22,141 nucleotides of DNA from the IMG/VR virus record IMGVR_UViG_3300013253_000004, positions 1 through 22,141 of that record, one strand, 5' to 3'. Position 1 is the stretch's first letter; every line of letters starts with the position of its first letter. Positions 7,000 through 14,400 of the stretch are shown here, piece by piece. Source of the DNA: a virus. The translations under genes and the position numbers were made by a program. The notes beneath the pieces are model-generated. The model saw only the letters and a program-made list of their open reading frames with translations. It had not been told where the DNA came from and ran no database searches.

Positions 7000-9900
7000 T
7001 AACTAGATGCTCTATACGTAAAATCAAGGAAGATGGTACCGAGACCGATAGCGCAGTTGCTAGAAGTAATAATAGATCCGCGCTGATAGTCAGCGTTCAA
7101 ACCTTGGAGAACAACCCACTGATCTTGAGATCCTTTGTGGGAGATGATCATATCTCTAGAGTCATCCAAGAATTGTGTCTGTGCTGTGTTCAGGAAGTGA
7201 CCAGAATCGTTCTCCATGATGACACGCATAATAGCGTTGTCAGCACAAGAGATAGCAGGTTCAAAGGGAAGAGGCAATCTCAGTTCACCACCAATCAGTG
7301 TGTTGTCAATGATGTTGACAATCATCTTGGCATGAACGTGTACCATTCTACCAACCTTGGTGTAGTAACCAGTGGAGTTAGTAGACATACCCGCTCTGTT
7401 TGTGTTAGCGAAGTATGGAGTAGCAGCGTAAGAACCTTCTTCGTAGTGATCCAGAACCTCATAGGTAGCACCACCCAGAGCAGTCTGGTTACTAAAGTCA
7501 ATACCTTTTTCTGCTTGGAGCTTGAAGTTACCAGCAGAGTTAATCCTTGCTGCCTCAGTTAGTGTGCCACTCTGAGTAGTGAAGAACTTAATAGCACCAC
7601 CCTCTGAGAGGTTAGAAGTTCCCTCAACCTCAGAGATGATGGCAGAATATGTGACGTTAGCATTGTTAAGACCGTTTCTACCACGGAAGTCAATACGACC
7701 AGGCTGGTGTCCAACACCAATCGTACCCGACTTGTAGAGAACAAGGTCAGGAGCAGTAGTAGAAGAGTTTGTCTCGTTCTCAATAATGATCTGGTCAGTG
7801 GTGTCATTACCCTTGACGTGGAATTGACCAGCAGGTTCATCGATACCCAAACCAACCAACTTACCCTTGAGGGTCATGGTGTTTACCAGGGCACCACCAT
7901 CAGAACACTGGAGGAACAAACGTCCACGTTCTGAACCAGCAGATACAAGTTCTGCCTCAGCAAGAATACCAGCATATGAAACATCATTGCTGTATGTGGA
8001 ATCCTGACTGTTGAACAAGAAGCGACCGATCAGGTCATTGTTTGCTACGCTGGTAGTATCTCTTTGGAGAATGAAGTCTGGACCAACGTTAGCACCGTTG
8101 TCAGCATAGGTAATACCAGAAGTCTGTGCGTTGACTTCGAGTGTACCTGTGACATTGATATTTGTAGAAGCAAAACTAATATAGTTATCGTTTACTTCAA
8201 AGTTAGGTGTACCACTATTATCAGTGTCTACCTCAAAGGAAAGCTTACTTGCGGCAACGCCACGCTTTCTCCAACCAAACTGACCAACGGTAGAACCACC
8301 GTTGTTTCTAAATTCAATATGACCCAGGTCATTACCATCGGCAATAATAGTATTGTTGGTAAAGTCAATACCTGTGTGACGGAATGCGATCTGTCCTGCG
8401 GAGTTGACAGTACCAGTGTTGTCAGTGTTGTTGAGGATCAGAGCTCTGGTATCAGCACCAGAGAATGTACCAGCAGCAAAGTTGACTGATGCGTTAGTAG
8501 CAACGTCTTGACCAATGGAGAACTCACCAGCTACGCTATCGTAAGTTACACCTGTGCCACCAGAGAAGTGAACTCTAGTCTCAGCAGGTGAAGAACCAGT
8601 GAAGGTAAAGATACCAGTACCAGAATCGTAAGCAAGTGAACCATCTCCACCGACGTCACTTACTGAAACATGAGCACGTACTTCAGCTGCTGAAGGTCCA
8701 GTGTATGTAAAGGCTCCTGTGCTACTATCGTAAGCAAAAGAACCATCTCCACCAGAGTCAACCGCACTAACAGCGGCTCTAGCGCGAGCATCGGTGAAGT
8801 AGATATTTGTCGTGCCTTCATTTACATCATCAGTATCAAACTCACTAAAATCAACAGACAGAGTGAGGGAATCAGCGCCATCATTGTAAGACTTCGTAAT
8901 ACCTGTACCACCTTGTAGCAGGACACTAACGCGGTCATCGACACGCTCGTTAGTGTAGAAAAGGTTGGTTGGTGTAACAGATGCCTCAGCAATATCATCC
9001 AAGTCTAAGGTGATATCGGCACTACCGTTAAAGGAGACACCGTTAATTGTTCTGGCAGTCTGTAGTGTGGTTGCTGTATCAGCATTACCAGTCAGAGGAC
9101 CAGTGATACCAGCAAACTGTACACTGTCAGATGTACCTACTGCTTGACCGATAGAGATCACTCCACCAGAGAATCCAACACCTGTGCCAGCAGAAAGATG
9201 CGCTCTTACCTCAGTAGCACTAGGACCAGTGTATGTAATTACACCAGTGCCACTGTCATAAGCGAGAGATCCATCACCACCAGAATCAGTAACACTTACT
9301 GCTGCTCTTGCGCGAGCGTCAGTGAAGTAGATATTTGTAGGTGTGCCAGACTCCTGTACGTTATCTGTGACAAGAGTGATGTTCTGAGAACCATTAAAGG
9401 ATACACCACTAATGTCTCTAGCAGTCTCTAACGTGGTTGCTGTATCAGCATTACCAGTCAGAGCTCCCGTAATAGAAGTAATATTGGCAGCATCACCGTA
9501 GATGTTTGCCCAACGTATGGTAGCTGAACCGAGATCCCAAGAACTGTCGGCGCTAGGATATACGTGCTGATTGAAAGTCCAGGCGTCATTAGTATTGGAC
9601 CAGGTGATAAGTTTGTCAGTCGCTCCCTTCAGAACGATCCCGCCCCCGTTAGCTGTCGCATCTGTCGGAGTCGCGACGGTTCCCAGTTCAATAGTAATGT
9701 CATCGACCTGAACAGTGGTCGAATTAATAGTTGTTGTGGTACCCTGAACATCAAGGTTACCAGTAACAGTTAGATCATTGCCGATAGTTACATCGTTCGG
9801 CAATGAGAAAGTCATCTCATTGTCGTTAGTGTAAGCAACAGTGATCTGGTTTGCTGTGCCAGCAAACTTAACATCATCCAGAACAGAGTAGGAAGATGTC

Positions 9901-10145
9901 AGTCTAAGAAGCGCACCACCCGTAGTGGTTACAGCGCGGATATCATATTCAGTACCGATGGAACTAGCACCACCACCAACGTCAAAGTTTCTGACAACAC
10001 CGTCCGTGCCCTTCAGCTTCATGGTCAGAACAGTGTTCGATGTTGCTTCGAGAACAACATCACCGTTCTGAGAAGGGGTTACGGTAGTAGGGGGTCTGAG
10101 GAGATTTGGTGCCTCCTCGGGTAATCTGCGAATTGTCAGGGACAT
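6999..10145 (-). CDS. Tail-fibre-like virion protein with internal repeats
   Basis: A 1,048-residue protein rich in Thr, Ser, Asn, Gly and Asp, with the look of the large fibre-like proteins of marine T4-like phages. Residues 1-115 form a likely attachment end. Residues 118-150 carry the NDLTVTGNLDVQGTTTTINS motif, and 201-216 carry SSWDLGSATIRWANIYG, both typical of repetitive beta-structured fibres. Residues 227-533 contain two kinds of internal repeat: LTGNADTATTL...GVSFNGS (227-258, 349-380) and TDARARAAVS...GDGSLAYDSGTG (271-323, 447-494, 495-533). The C-terminal 150 residues differ in composition (aromatic and His-rich), as in receptor-binding tips. A CTAAATA motif lies 29 nt upstream. 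Role in host contact is inferred from composition and family look; no chaperone or lectin signature is seen. Confidence 0.8.
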   Translation of the reverse strand: MSLTIRRLPEEAPNLLRPPTTVTPSQNGDVVLEATSNTVLTMKLKGTDGVVRNFDVGGGASSIGTEYDIRAVTTTGGALLRLTSSYSVLDDVKFAGTANQITVAYTNDNEMTFSLPNDVTIGNDLTVTGNLDVQGTTTTINSTTVQVDDITIELGTVATPTDATANGGGIVLKGATDKLITWSNTNDAWTFNQHVYPSADSSWDLGSATIRWANIYGDAANITSITGALTGNADTATTLETARDISGVSFNGSQNITLVTDNVQESGTPTNIYFTDARARAAVSVTDSGGDGSLAYDSGTGVITYTGPSATEVRAHLSAGTGVGFSGGVISIGQAVGTSDSVQFAGITGPLTGNADTATTLQTARTINGVSFNGSADITLDLDDIAEASVTPTNLFYTNERVDDRVSVLLQGGTGITKSYNDGADSLTLSVDFSEFDTDDVNEGTTNIYFTDARARAAVSAVDSGGDGSFAYDSSTGAFTYTGPSAAEVRAHVSVSDVGGDGSLAYDSGTGIFTFTGSSPAETRVHFSGGTGVTYDSVAGEFSIGQDVATNASVNFAAGTFSGADTRALILNNTDNTGTVNSAGQIAFRHTGIDFTNNTIIADGNDLGHIEFRNNGGSTVGQFGWRKRGVAASKLSFEVDTDNSGTPNFEVNDNYISFASTNINVTGTLEVNAQTSGITYADNGANVGPDFILQRDTTSVANNDLIGRFLFNSQDSTYSNDVSYAGILAEAELVSAGSERGRLFLQCSDGGALVNTMTLKGKLVGLGIDEPAGQFHVKGNDTTDQIIIENETNSSTTAPDLVLYKSGTIGVGHQPGRIDFRGRNGLNNANVTYSAIISEVEGTSNLSEGGAIKFFTTQSGTLTEAARINSAGNFKLQAEKGIDFSNQTALGGATYEVLDHYEEGSYAATPYFANTNRAGMSTNSTGYYTKVGRMVHVHAKMIVNIIDNTLIGGELRLPLPFEPAISCADNAIMRVIMENDSGHFLNTAQTQFLDDSRDMIISHKGSQDQWVVLQGLNADYQRGSIITSSNCAIGLGTIFLDFTYRASS
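8547..8663 (-). repeat. Tail-fibre repeat unit, copy 3 (shortened)
   Basis: Encodes residues 495-533 (GGDGSLAYDSGTG, FTGSSPAETRVHFSGGTGV). It lacks the TDARARAA part of the other copies, so it is a partial tandem duplicate. Confidence 0.7.
8664..8807 (-). repeat. Tail-fibre repeat unit, copy 2
   Basis: Encodes residues 447-494, with NIYFTDARARAAVSAVDSGG identical or nearly so to copy 1. It is directly followed by copy 3, which makes a tandem pair. Confidence 0.8.
9067..9097 (-). repeat. 31-bp exact direct repeat, copy B
   Basis: Second copy of the 31-base repeat at 9433-9463. Recombination between the copies would delete an in-frame 366-bp segment (122 codons) of the fibre gene. Confidence 0.85.
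9177..9335 (-). repeat. Tail-fibre repeat unit, copy 1
   Basis: Encodes residues 271-323 (TDARARAAVS...SLAYDSGTG...TYTGPSATEVRAH). Related units follow at 8664-8807 and 8547-8663. Copy 1 and copy 2 share the DARARAAVS and TYTGPSA.EVRAH segments almost exactly, pointing to duplication within the gene. Confidence 0.8.
9433..9463 (-). repeat. 31-bp exact direct repeat, copy A (pair at 9067-9097)
   Basis: A 31-base stretch encoding LTGNADTATT occurs identically at 9433-9463 and 9067-9097, 366 bp apart on the same strand. Identity at DNA level over synonymous sites suggests recent duplication or gene conversion. Confidence 0.85.
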
Positions 10146-10399
10146 TACTGAGAGGCAGTCTGTTTTCTATGTGTATTTAGCTTCAACCAATCCGCGCAGG
10201 TATCGAAGTCATCGAAAAACACTGTGCGTCCATCGAAGCAGGTATAAAATTTGTTCAGGTAAGAGTCGTAAGAAATCCAATCTTCGACGTCATCCTTATG
10301 GTCTTCAGCGACTTGCTCGCGATACCATTGTGGGTTATCAATAATCTCATCTCTGAGATCTTCAATGATGTGTAGACGATCCTCTGGGACTTCACTCAT
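10145..10399 (-). CDS. Small acidic protein of unknown function
   Basis: An 84-residue protein not recognised as any family. It is acidic and rich in Asp, Glu, Tyr and Trp. The N-terminal half is helical in character (DRLHIIEDLRDEIIDNPQWY). The middle (YDSYLNKFYTCFDGRTVFFDDFDTCADWL) has alternating aromatic and acidic residues and two cysteines. The last ten residues are polar and basic. There is no signal peptide or membrane segment. The stop overlaps the tail-fibre start by one base (TAATG). An AAGG ribosome-binding site and a CTAAATA motif (26 nt) precede it. It lies in the variable cassette between the two terminase genes. Confidence 0.8.
   Translation of the reverse strand: MSEVPEDRLHIIEDLRDEIIDNPQWYREQVAEDHKDDVEDWISYDSYLNKFYTCFDGRTVFFDDFDTCADWLKLNTHRKQTASQ
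10174..10180 (-). promoter_or_regulatory. CTAAATA late-promoter variant before the tail fibre
   Basis: CTAAATA on the minus strand, 29 nt upstream of the tail-fibre start and inside the 3' end of the 84-residue gene. A promoter here would allow fibre expression independent of the small-gene cassette. Confidence 0.55.
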
Positions 10400-10424
10400 A
10401 AGACAAACCTTATGTACATGTCTA

Positions 10425-10431
10425 TATTTAG
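10425..10431 (-). promoter_or_regulatory. CTAAATA late-promoter variant before the 84-residue gene
   Basis: CTAAATA on the minus strand, 26 nt upstream of the start at 10399. It overlaps the stop codon of the zinc-ribbon-like gene. Confidence 0.55.
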
Positions 10432-10670
10432 TCCTGTTCTTCTAGGTCTGTAATTCTTTCAGATCTTTTTGCCCAGGTATCACCACCATCCATACCTCTC
10501 GATGGATTGATACACTGCTCATCACCAAAGTCATTACATACTAATCCAGCGAGATCAAGCTCACTGGTATCAGAGGTATTTCCTGTACGCCAATAATGCT
10601 TACCGTTTACCCAGGTAGCACCACACTTATTACAAATCTTTGTGCTCAATGTCTCGGAGGAACTCTCCAT
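10428..10670 (-). CDS. Small zinc-ribbon-like protein of unknown function
   Basis: An 80-residue protein with a likely zinc site: CNKCG (Cys13, Cys16) and a later pair Cys45 and Cys53 in LVCNDFGDEQC. The first pair is a typical zinc knuckle. The wider seven-residue gap in the second pair is unusual, so metal binding is probable but not certain. WVNGKHYWRTGNTSDTSELDLAGLVCN resembles small rubredoxin-like or zinc-ribbon proteins that read or bind other macromolecules. Its start is nested 41 nt inside the preceding membrane-protein gene, with a GGAG ribosome-binding site (10678-10681) inside that gene. No partner or reaction can be named. Confidence 0.8.
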   Translation of the reverse strand: MESSSETLSTKICNKCGATWVNGKHYWRTGNTSDTSELDLAGLVCNDFGDEQCINPSRGMDGGDTWAKRSERITDLEEQD

Positions 10671-10863
10671 AATCTTTCTCCATCTGTTTCTTGAGAACTT
10701 TTAATTGTCGTTCTAGTTTCTTTCTTAAAAAATAAGATCGAATCTTGACAACTCCATATCTAAGCTCCAAGTCAATATACTGGAACAACCGTATAGTCTC
10801 ATCAAATCCTGCGAACAGGAAAAGGGCGAGAACAATAACGATTATATAAAGACTAGCTTCCAT
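10630..10863 (-). CDS. Small single-pass membrane protein with coiled-coil tail
   Basis: A 77-residue protein. Residues 5-20 (LYIIVIVLALFLFAGF) form one clear membrane segment right after the start. The rest is basic and helical, with RKKLERQLKVLKKQMEKD looking like a coiled coil. The orientation is probably N-out with the tail in the cytoplasm, judged by the positive charges after the segment. The frame can be extended to a TTG at 10878, but the ATG at 10863 is preferred. That ATG overlaps the upstream gene by 11 nt. The function is unknown. Small phage membrane proteins of this form include lysis regulators (holin or spanin-like) and superinfection factors, but no family signature supports either role. 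Confidence 0.75.
   Translation of the reverse strand: MEASLYIIVIVLALFLFAGFDETIRLFQYIDLELRYGVVKIRSYFLRKKLERQLKVLKKQMEKDYGEFLRDIEHKDL
10678..10681 (-). promoter_or_regulatory. Shine-Dalgarno site GGAG of the zinc-ribbon-like gene
   Basis: GGAG followed by AAAG on the minus strand, 7 nt before the ATG at 10670. It lies within the upstream membrane-protein gene and supports the nested start. Confidence 0.6.
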
Positions 10864-11089
10864 AAGAGTAGGATTCAAACGCTAAGAACGCAGGTACATC
10901 CTTGATCTTCTCTGTCTCCAGATAAGAAATGATGCGACAACCTGGATATATCTTAGACGCTTGAGTCTGAATGTCAACTCTTTGGGGTTTGTTGAGCTTA
11001 GGGAAAAATAGCTGGACGCGGTACATCCGCCCACGCCAGACAAGCTCAACGTGATAATACTTGCCGTACTCGTTAAGACGCGCTGCCAT
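10853..11089 (-). CDS. Small basic protein of unknown function
   Basis: A 78-residue protein, basic in its first half (ARLNEYGKYYHVELVWRGRMYRVQLFFPKL). It appears to be an alpha/beta fold with strands YYHVELVW and MYRVQLFF and a short helix before CRIISYLE. No known motif was recognised. The TGATG overlap with the upstream structural gene implies translational coupling. It belongs to the small-gene cassette between the terminase subunits and probably is expressed late. A structural or assembly role is possible from context only. Confidence 0.75.
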   Translation of the reverse strand: MAARLNEYGKYYHVELVWRGRMYRVQLFFPKLNKPQRVDIQTQASKIYPGCRIISYLETEKIKDVPAFLAFESYSYGS

Positions 11090-11634
11090 CAGGCGACCAT
11101 CGCGCTAACTTCTGTACAGTGAACGTCAGAACCGTTACTACCATCAGGATAGACAGCATACTTAACGGAGTTTCTTAATTCGGCAGTGCCAGTGAAAGCA
11201 GCGAAAGAAGAACCATCAACGTTCAGTGAGATAGTGCTAGGGGTTACAGCGCTAACAGTTGCGTGAGTAACATTGTAATCACCAACAGCAGCACCACTAA
11301 CAGTTACAGCATCGCCAACACGAAACTCGTTATGTACACCACCTTCTCTAGCAAGGGTGGCAACGATCGGGTTAGCAGCAGTAGCAGCAGTGATCAATTC
11401 TCTTCTAGGAGCTTCATGCTTAACCAGAACAGACTCACCTGCGGTAACATGAAGACCACCAGTGCTAGCATCAGGGTTAGCACCGAGAGCGATCTGACAT
11501 GAGTCCTTACCAGATGCTACCGAAAAGCGGTAGATGCCAGTAGCGACTGTCATTGCGCCAGACAGTGTGTTTGCTTGACTGTTCACACTAACAGTAGGTC
11601 TGTAAGCAGCAGCCTTAAGAATAGGACCAGACAT
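11089..11634 (-). CDS. Probable virion structural protein, beta-rich
   Basis: A 181-residue protein rich in Ala, Val, Ser, Thr and Gly with few charged residues, as in head-decoration or tail accessory proteins. Residues 1-80 include SGAMTVATGIYRFSVASGKDSCQIALG and a TAGESVLVKHE strand. Residues 98-150 (FRVGDAVTVSGAAVGDYNVTHATVSAV...ISLNVDG) look like a small beta-barrel with the VGD turn seen in several phage structural proteins. It starts 27 nt after an AATAAATA late-promoter match at the end of gp16 and overlaps the next gene by one base. The exact place in the virion cannot be told from sequence. Confidence 0.7.
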   Translation of the reverse strand: MSGPILKAAAYRPTVSVNSQANTLSGAMTVATGIYRFSVASGKDSCQIALGANPDASTGGLHVTAGESVLVKHEAPRRELITAATAANPIVATLAREGGVHNEFRVGDAVTVSGAAVGDYNVTHATVSAVTPSTISLNVDGSSFAAFTGTAELRNSVKYAVYPDGSNGSDVHCTEVSAMVA

Positions 11635-11659
11635 AATTTTTTAGTAAGTTTTCCCTGTC

Positions 11660-12064
11660 TTATTTATTCTTGGAAGCATCCTTCAGCATCTTCTGTAGAT
11701 CTGCTGTGCTTCCAACGAACAATGCGTTTGTGACGTTAGTAGGTCCACGCTTGGACTCTTCCTTGACGTCTTTTGTTTTCTTTTGGAGATCCATCAGTTT
11801 ATCTGTGGTATCTGCCACGTGCTTGATCAACTGACCAGCAACTTCATATGCTCTTGGATGATCGGATGACATAGCAACATCGAGCGCACCGCTGATAGCT
11901 TCTTGTCCTTTCTCAATCAGATTGTAGAGTTGTGCTCTACTGTACTCATGGTCATCGTCAACCTGATCCTTCACCTTTGGTGGTGGGGCAGGTTTGCTAG
12001 GTTCGACCTTTGAGATTTCACTCACAGTCTCGAACGCTTCGTCTAGTCCGTCAAACTTATCCAT
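11660..12064 (-). CDS. 16: Small terminase subunit gp16
   Basis: A 134-residue protein recognisable as the T4-like small terminase (T4 gp16 164 residues). It forms a ring that recognises DNA and regulates the gp17 motor. The N-terminal 40 residues are acidic and Pro-rich (PSKPAPPPK) and probably disordered. The central helical core (about residues 41-97: YSRAQLYNLIEKGQEAISGAL, SSDHPRAYEVAGQLIKHVADTTDKLMDLQKK) is the oligomerising coiled coil of the family. The tail ends in a short helix (TADLQKMLKDA) likely to contact gp17. It overlaps gp15 by 8 nt, so it is probably translated by coupling; no ribosome-binding site is seen. The partner gp17 lies about 4.7 kb away, after six inserted genes. 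Confidence 0.9.
   Translation of the reverse strand: MDKFDGLDEAFETVSEISKVEPSKPAPPPKVKDQVDDDHEYSRAQLYNLIEKGQEAISGALDVAMSSDHPRAYEVAGQLIKHVADTTDKLMDLQKKTKDVKEESKRGPTNVTNALFVGSTADLQKMLKDASKNK
11661..11668 (-). promoter_or_regulatory. Late promoter match AATAAATA
   Basis: AATAAATA (NATAAATA form) on the minus strand, 27 nt upstream of the 181-residue gene. It overlaps the gp16 stop codon. It would start late transcription of the cassette between gp16 and gp17. Confidence 0.55.
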
Positions 12065-13067
12065 AGAAAGATGTCATCTCATTGAATCCAAAGTCATCGC
12101 CGCTATCGAGCAGAGCGTCATCGCTAGCATTGACGATATCGATTACAGAACCAGCAGCATGATCCGACTTCGTAGTAGAATTAGCACCACGGGTTACTGT
12201 GATACTTGTAGCATCAGGCTTGGTCTTAACCTTCATGACCTCATTGTTGATCTCGATGAGGTCACCAATACTGAAGACTGTGCTGTCAGTAACTTCTAGA
12301 GTAGCAAAGCGCTTGTCTATATCTTTGGTAAGGTTGAGACCTGATCCATCGGCATCCTGATCTCTGAGTGCTTTTGGTGTAACCTGATACTGTACTCTGC
12401 GTGGAGCAACTTCGCGATTGACACCAGTCTTGTAATCGACCTTTGCTTTTTTGATAGGAGCACCAGTCTGAGAAGGACCGAATACATATGTCTTCATAGT
12501 GAAAGACATATCTACTGTAGTTAGTCTTCTCTGAGTGAAGTCTCCTTCGTAGTCATCGGTATAGTTGATAGTATTCATGACGATGGGAACGTCACGATAC
12601 TCTTTGAGTGCTTCCACAATGTTTACCGTCACGTTGTAAGACGGTTGGAAGAACGGCATGATCTGCTCAGCAATCTCTAGAGCTTCGTCATTCGTCTTCG
12701 AGAGAATAGAAAGCGAGAACTCTAGATTGTAAGGTACAGGAGTGTACATCTTACGAACAGCATTGTTGCCATCTGCCTTGAGTTCCAAGGTAACAGGACT
12801 GAGTTTTCTAGTGGCATCATAAGAGATACCAGTCAACTCAAATGCGATACGTGGCAGAGTGATGGCAACTTTCTTGTTCAGCTCAGGTTGCTGCTCAAGT
12901 CTTGCCAAGAACTTCTGCTTAGGTCCATACGCCAAAGGCACCTTCATTTTACTGTAGGTGCTACCATCTGAGTTCTCGCGTCGAACTTCGATATTGTTAA
13001 AGATCGTGCCGAAAGCGATAACGCATTTACGGATTACTTTATTGTATGTGTACCCAGTGTTTAACAT
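12057..13067 (-). CDS. 15: Tail completion / sheath stabilizer protein gp15, with C-terminal extension
   Basis: A 336-residue protein of the gp15 family (T4 272 residues), which caps the finished tail and joins it to the neck. Residues 1-200 carry the family core: FGTIFNNIEVRR, KVPLAYGPKQKFLARLEQ, ITLPRIAFELTGISYD, YTPVPYNLEFSLSI, and QRRLTTVDMSFTMKTYVFGP. Residues 253-313 form an extra domain (FATLEVTDSTVFSIGDLIEINNEVMKV, ITVTRGANST) resembling small beta domains found in other phage structural proteins. That domain accounts for the greater length. It starts one base after the gp14 stop and runs 8 nt into gp16. A GATAAATA match 84 nt upstream may add transcription. Confidence 0.93.
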   Translation of the reverse strand: MLNTGYTYNKVIRKCVIAFGTIFNNIEVRRENSDGSTYSKMKVPLAYGPKQKFLARLEQQPELNKKVAITLPRIAFELTGISYDATRKLSPVTLELKADGNNAVRKMYTPVPYNLEFSLSILSKTNDEALEIAEQIMPFFQPSYNVTVNIVEALKEYRDVPIVMNTINYTDDYEGDFTQRRLTTVDMSFTMKTYVFGPSQTGAPIKKAKVDYKTGVNREVAPRRVQYQVTPKALRDQDADGSGLNLTKDIDKRFATLEVTDSTVFSIGDLIEINNEVMKVKTKPDATSITVTRGANSTTKSDHAAGSVIDIVNASDDALLDSGDDFGFNEMTSFYG

Positions 13068-13068
13068 T

Positions 13069-14400
13069 TTATGTCGCTATACCAAATGGATTGGACTCAG
13101 TGAAGTCTAGAATGTCGTCTGCTTCAGTTTCAAACTCAACATTGTCATAATATTTATCATCCGTAGAGTCAATAGGATCAAAACTATGTATAGTTACGGT
13201 TGCTCCACTGGTAGAACCCATCAACAATTCTCCAACTAGGAAGTCTCCTGTTGGATTCTTAAGCTTCAACCATCCTTCTCCATCGTTCCAATCAGCAAGC
13301 ATAGCAGTATTGCTAGTGCTACCCCCAGTAACAGACTCGCCATCTTTGAAAGTACCTTGTAATCCAGCAGGAACAGTTTCAATATCAAGAGATGCTGTAG
13401 TGTATCCAGAACCAGGACTGGTCACTACAAGTTTTTCTACTTGTGTATATCCAGAACCCTCATTAGAGATTTCAACCTTTGTGAGACTTCCGTTAGAATC
13501 GAAAGTAGGTATAACCGACGGACTGTTGCCACCGAATGGAGGGTCGGTAAATTGAATATAGGATCTTGTAGCATCGTATCCCTGTCCACCATCTACAATA
13601 GTAAGTTTGTTTAGTTTACCTTGTACAATAGATGGTACAAGAACTGCGGGTTTGACTGGTGTAGATCCACCAACCGAAACACCGATCATATCAGCACGAA
13701 CTGTAGCACCGTTGCCATCACCATTTACAGTGACATTAGGGGTAAAGTTATAACTTTTTCCGTTAGTAGTTACGATAGCTTGGTCCACAGTACCACTGTC
13801 AAGGCTAACAGTACCAGCAGCAGATGTACCGCTAGAGGTAAGATAGTAGTATTTGACAGTGTATCCTGTATCAATGAGTTCCTCGTCTCCCTCAAAGATG
13901 TCTCCTTGTTCGTCGGAGTATTCAAAGAGCTCACACTTGAGTTTGTATGTGTAGTTCTTTCCGAGTTGGTAGAATGGTTCTTCATGCTCAACGTACTTGA
14001 TCTCAAAGTAGTTTGCTGTCAGTGGGAACCAGATAAGGTCACCCTCCTGAGGACGTTCTCCAATCTCAACTTCTTTGTCTTCTAGAAGGAACTGAGCGAT
14101 AAGGTCAGAGAATCTCTGCTGTGATATGACCAATGTTACTTCATCTGACTGACGAATGCCGAACTTTGTCAGTAGATCACCACCACCTTGGAACCCATCA
14201 AAGTTCTCCATGTACGCTTCAATGAGATAAGAGTCATCAAACTCGGAGATGATCTCTTCATTAAATACGCCATCCTTCCTCACAAGCTGCCTGGGGATGT
14301 ATAACACATCCATACCAAACATCTTGATATACTCTTCAACCAGACCTTGCTGAAGGAACTGTTCGTTGCGAGTGCCGTGAGTAAAGAAAACGTTTCTCAT
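13069..14400 (-). CDS. 14: Neck protein gp14 with a large internal insertion
   Basis: A 443-residue version of the neck protein gp14 (T4 256 residues), which with gp13 closes the filled head and forms the tail-binding site. Residues 1-180 match the family (MRNVFFTHGTRNEQFLQQGL, VEEYIKMFGMDVLYIPR, DLIWFPLTANYFEIKYVEHEEPFYQLGK). So does the C terminus, residues 417-443 (YYDNVEFETEADDILDFTESNPFG). Between them about 235 residues are inserted. The insert is rich in Gly, Ser, Thr and Val, with three GxGY turns (GGQGYDAT near 271, EGSGYTQV near 314, PGSGYTTA near 330) that suggest a beta-solenoid or beta-sandwich. The start overlaps gp13 by four bases (ATGA). The insert is probably exposed on the neck, as a collar or whisker-like decoration; this is inference. 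Confidence 0.92.
   Translation of the reverse strand: MRNVFFTHGTRNEQFLQQGLVEEYIKMFGMDVLYIPRQLVRKDGVFNEEIISEFDDSYLIEAYMENFDGFQGGGDLLTKFGIRQSDEVTLVISQQRFSDLIAQFLLEDKEVEIGERPQEGDLIWFPLTANYFEIKYVEHEEPFYQLGKNYTYKLKCELFEYSDEQGDIFEGDEELIDTGYTVKYYYLTSSGTSAAGTVSLDSGTVDQAIVTTNGKSYNFTPNVTVNGDGNGATVRADMIGVSVGGSTPVKPAVLVPSIVQGKLNKLTIVDGGQGYDATRSYIQFTDPPFGGNSPSVIPTFDSNGSLTKVEISNEGSGYTQVEKLVVTSPGSGYTTASLDIETVPAGLQGTFKDGESVTGGSTSNTAMLADWNDGEGWLKLKNPTGDFLVGELLMGSTSGATVTIHSFDPIDSTDDKYYDNVEFETEADDILDFTESNPFGIAT
13151..13158 (-). promoter_or_regulatory. Possible intragenic late promoter GATAAATA upstream of gp15
   Basis: GATAAATA on the minus strand within the 3' end of gp14, 84 nt before the gp15 start. It fits NATAAATA but is farther from a start codon than the other matches, so it may be a chance hit. 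Confidence 0.3.

Noticed and set aside
8547-9463. Regularly spaced similar segments that might suggest a CRISPR array or a mobile element
   Set aside because: They are in-frame protein repeats within the tail-fibre gene. Spacing is uneven, there are no short palindromic repeats with unique spacers, and no transposase is present.
10864-10878. TTG start extending the small membrane protein by five residues
   Set aside because: The ATG at 10863 places the membrane segment right at the N terminus and needs no rare start codon; neither site has a clear ribosome-binding site.
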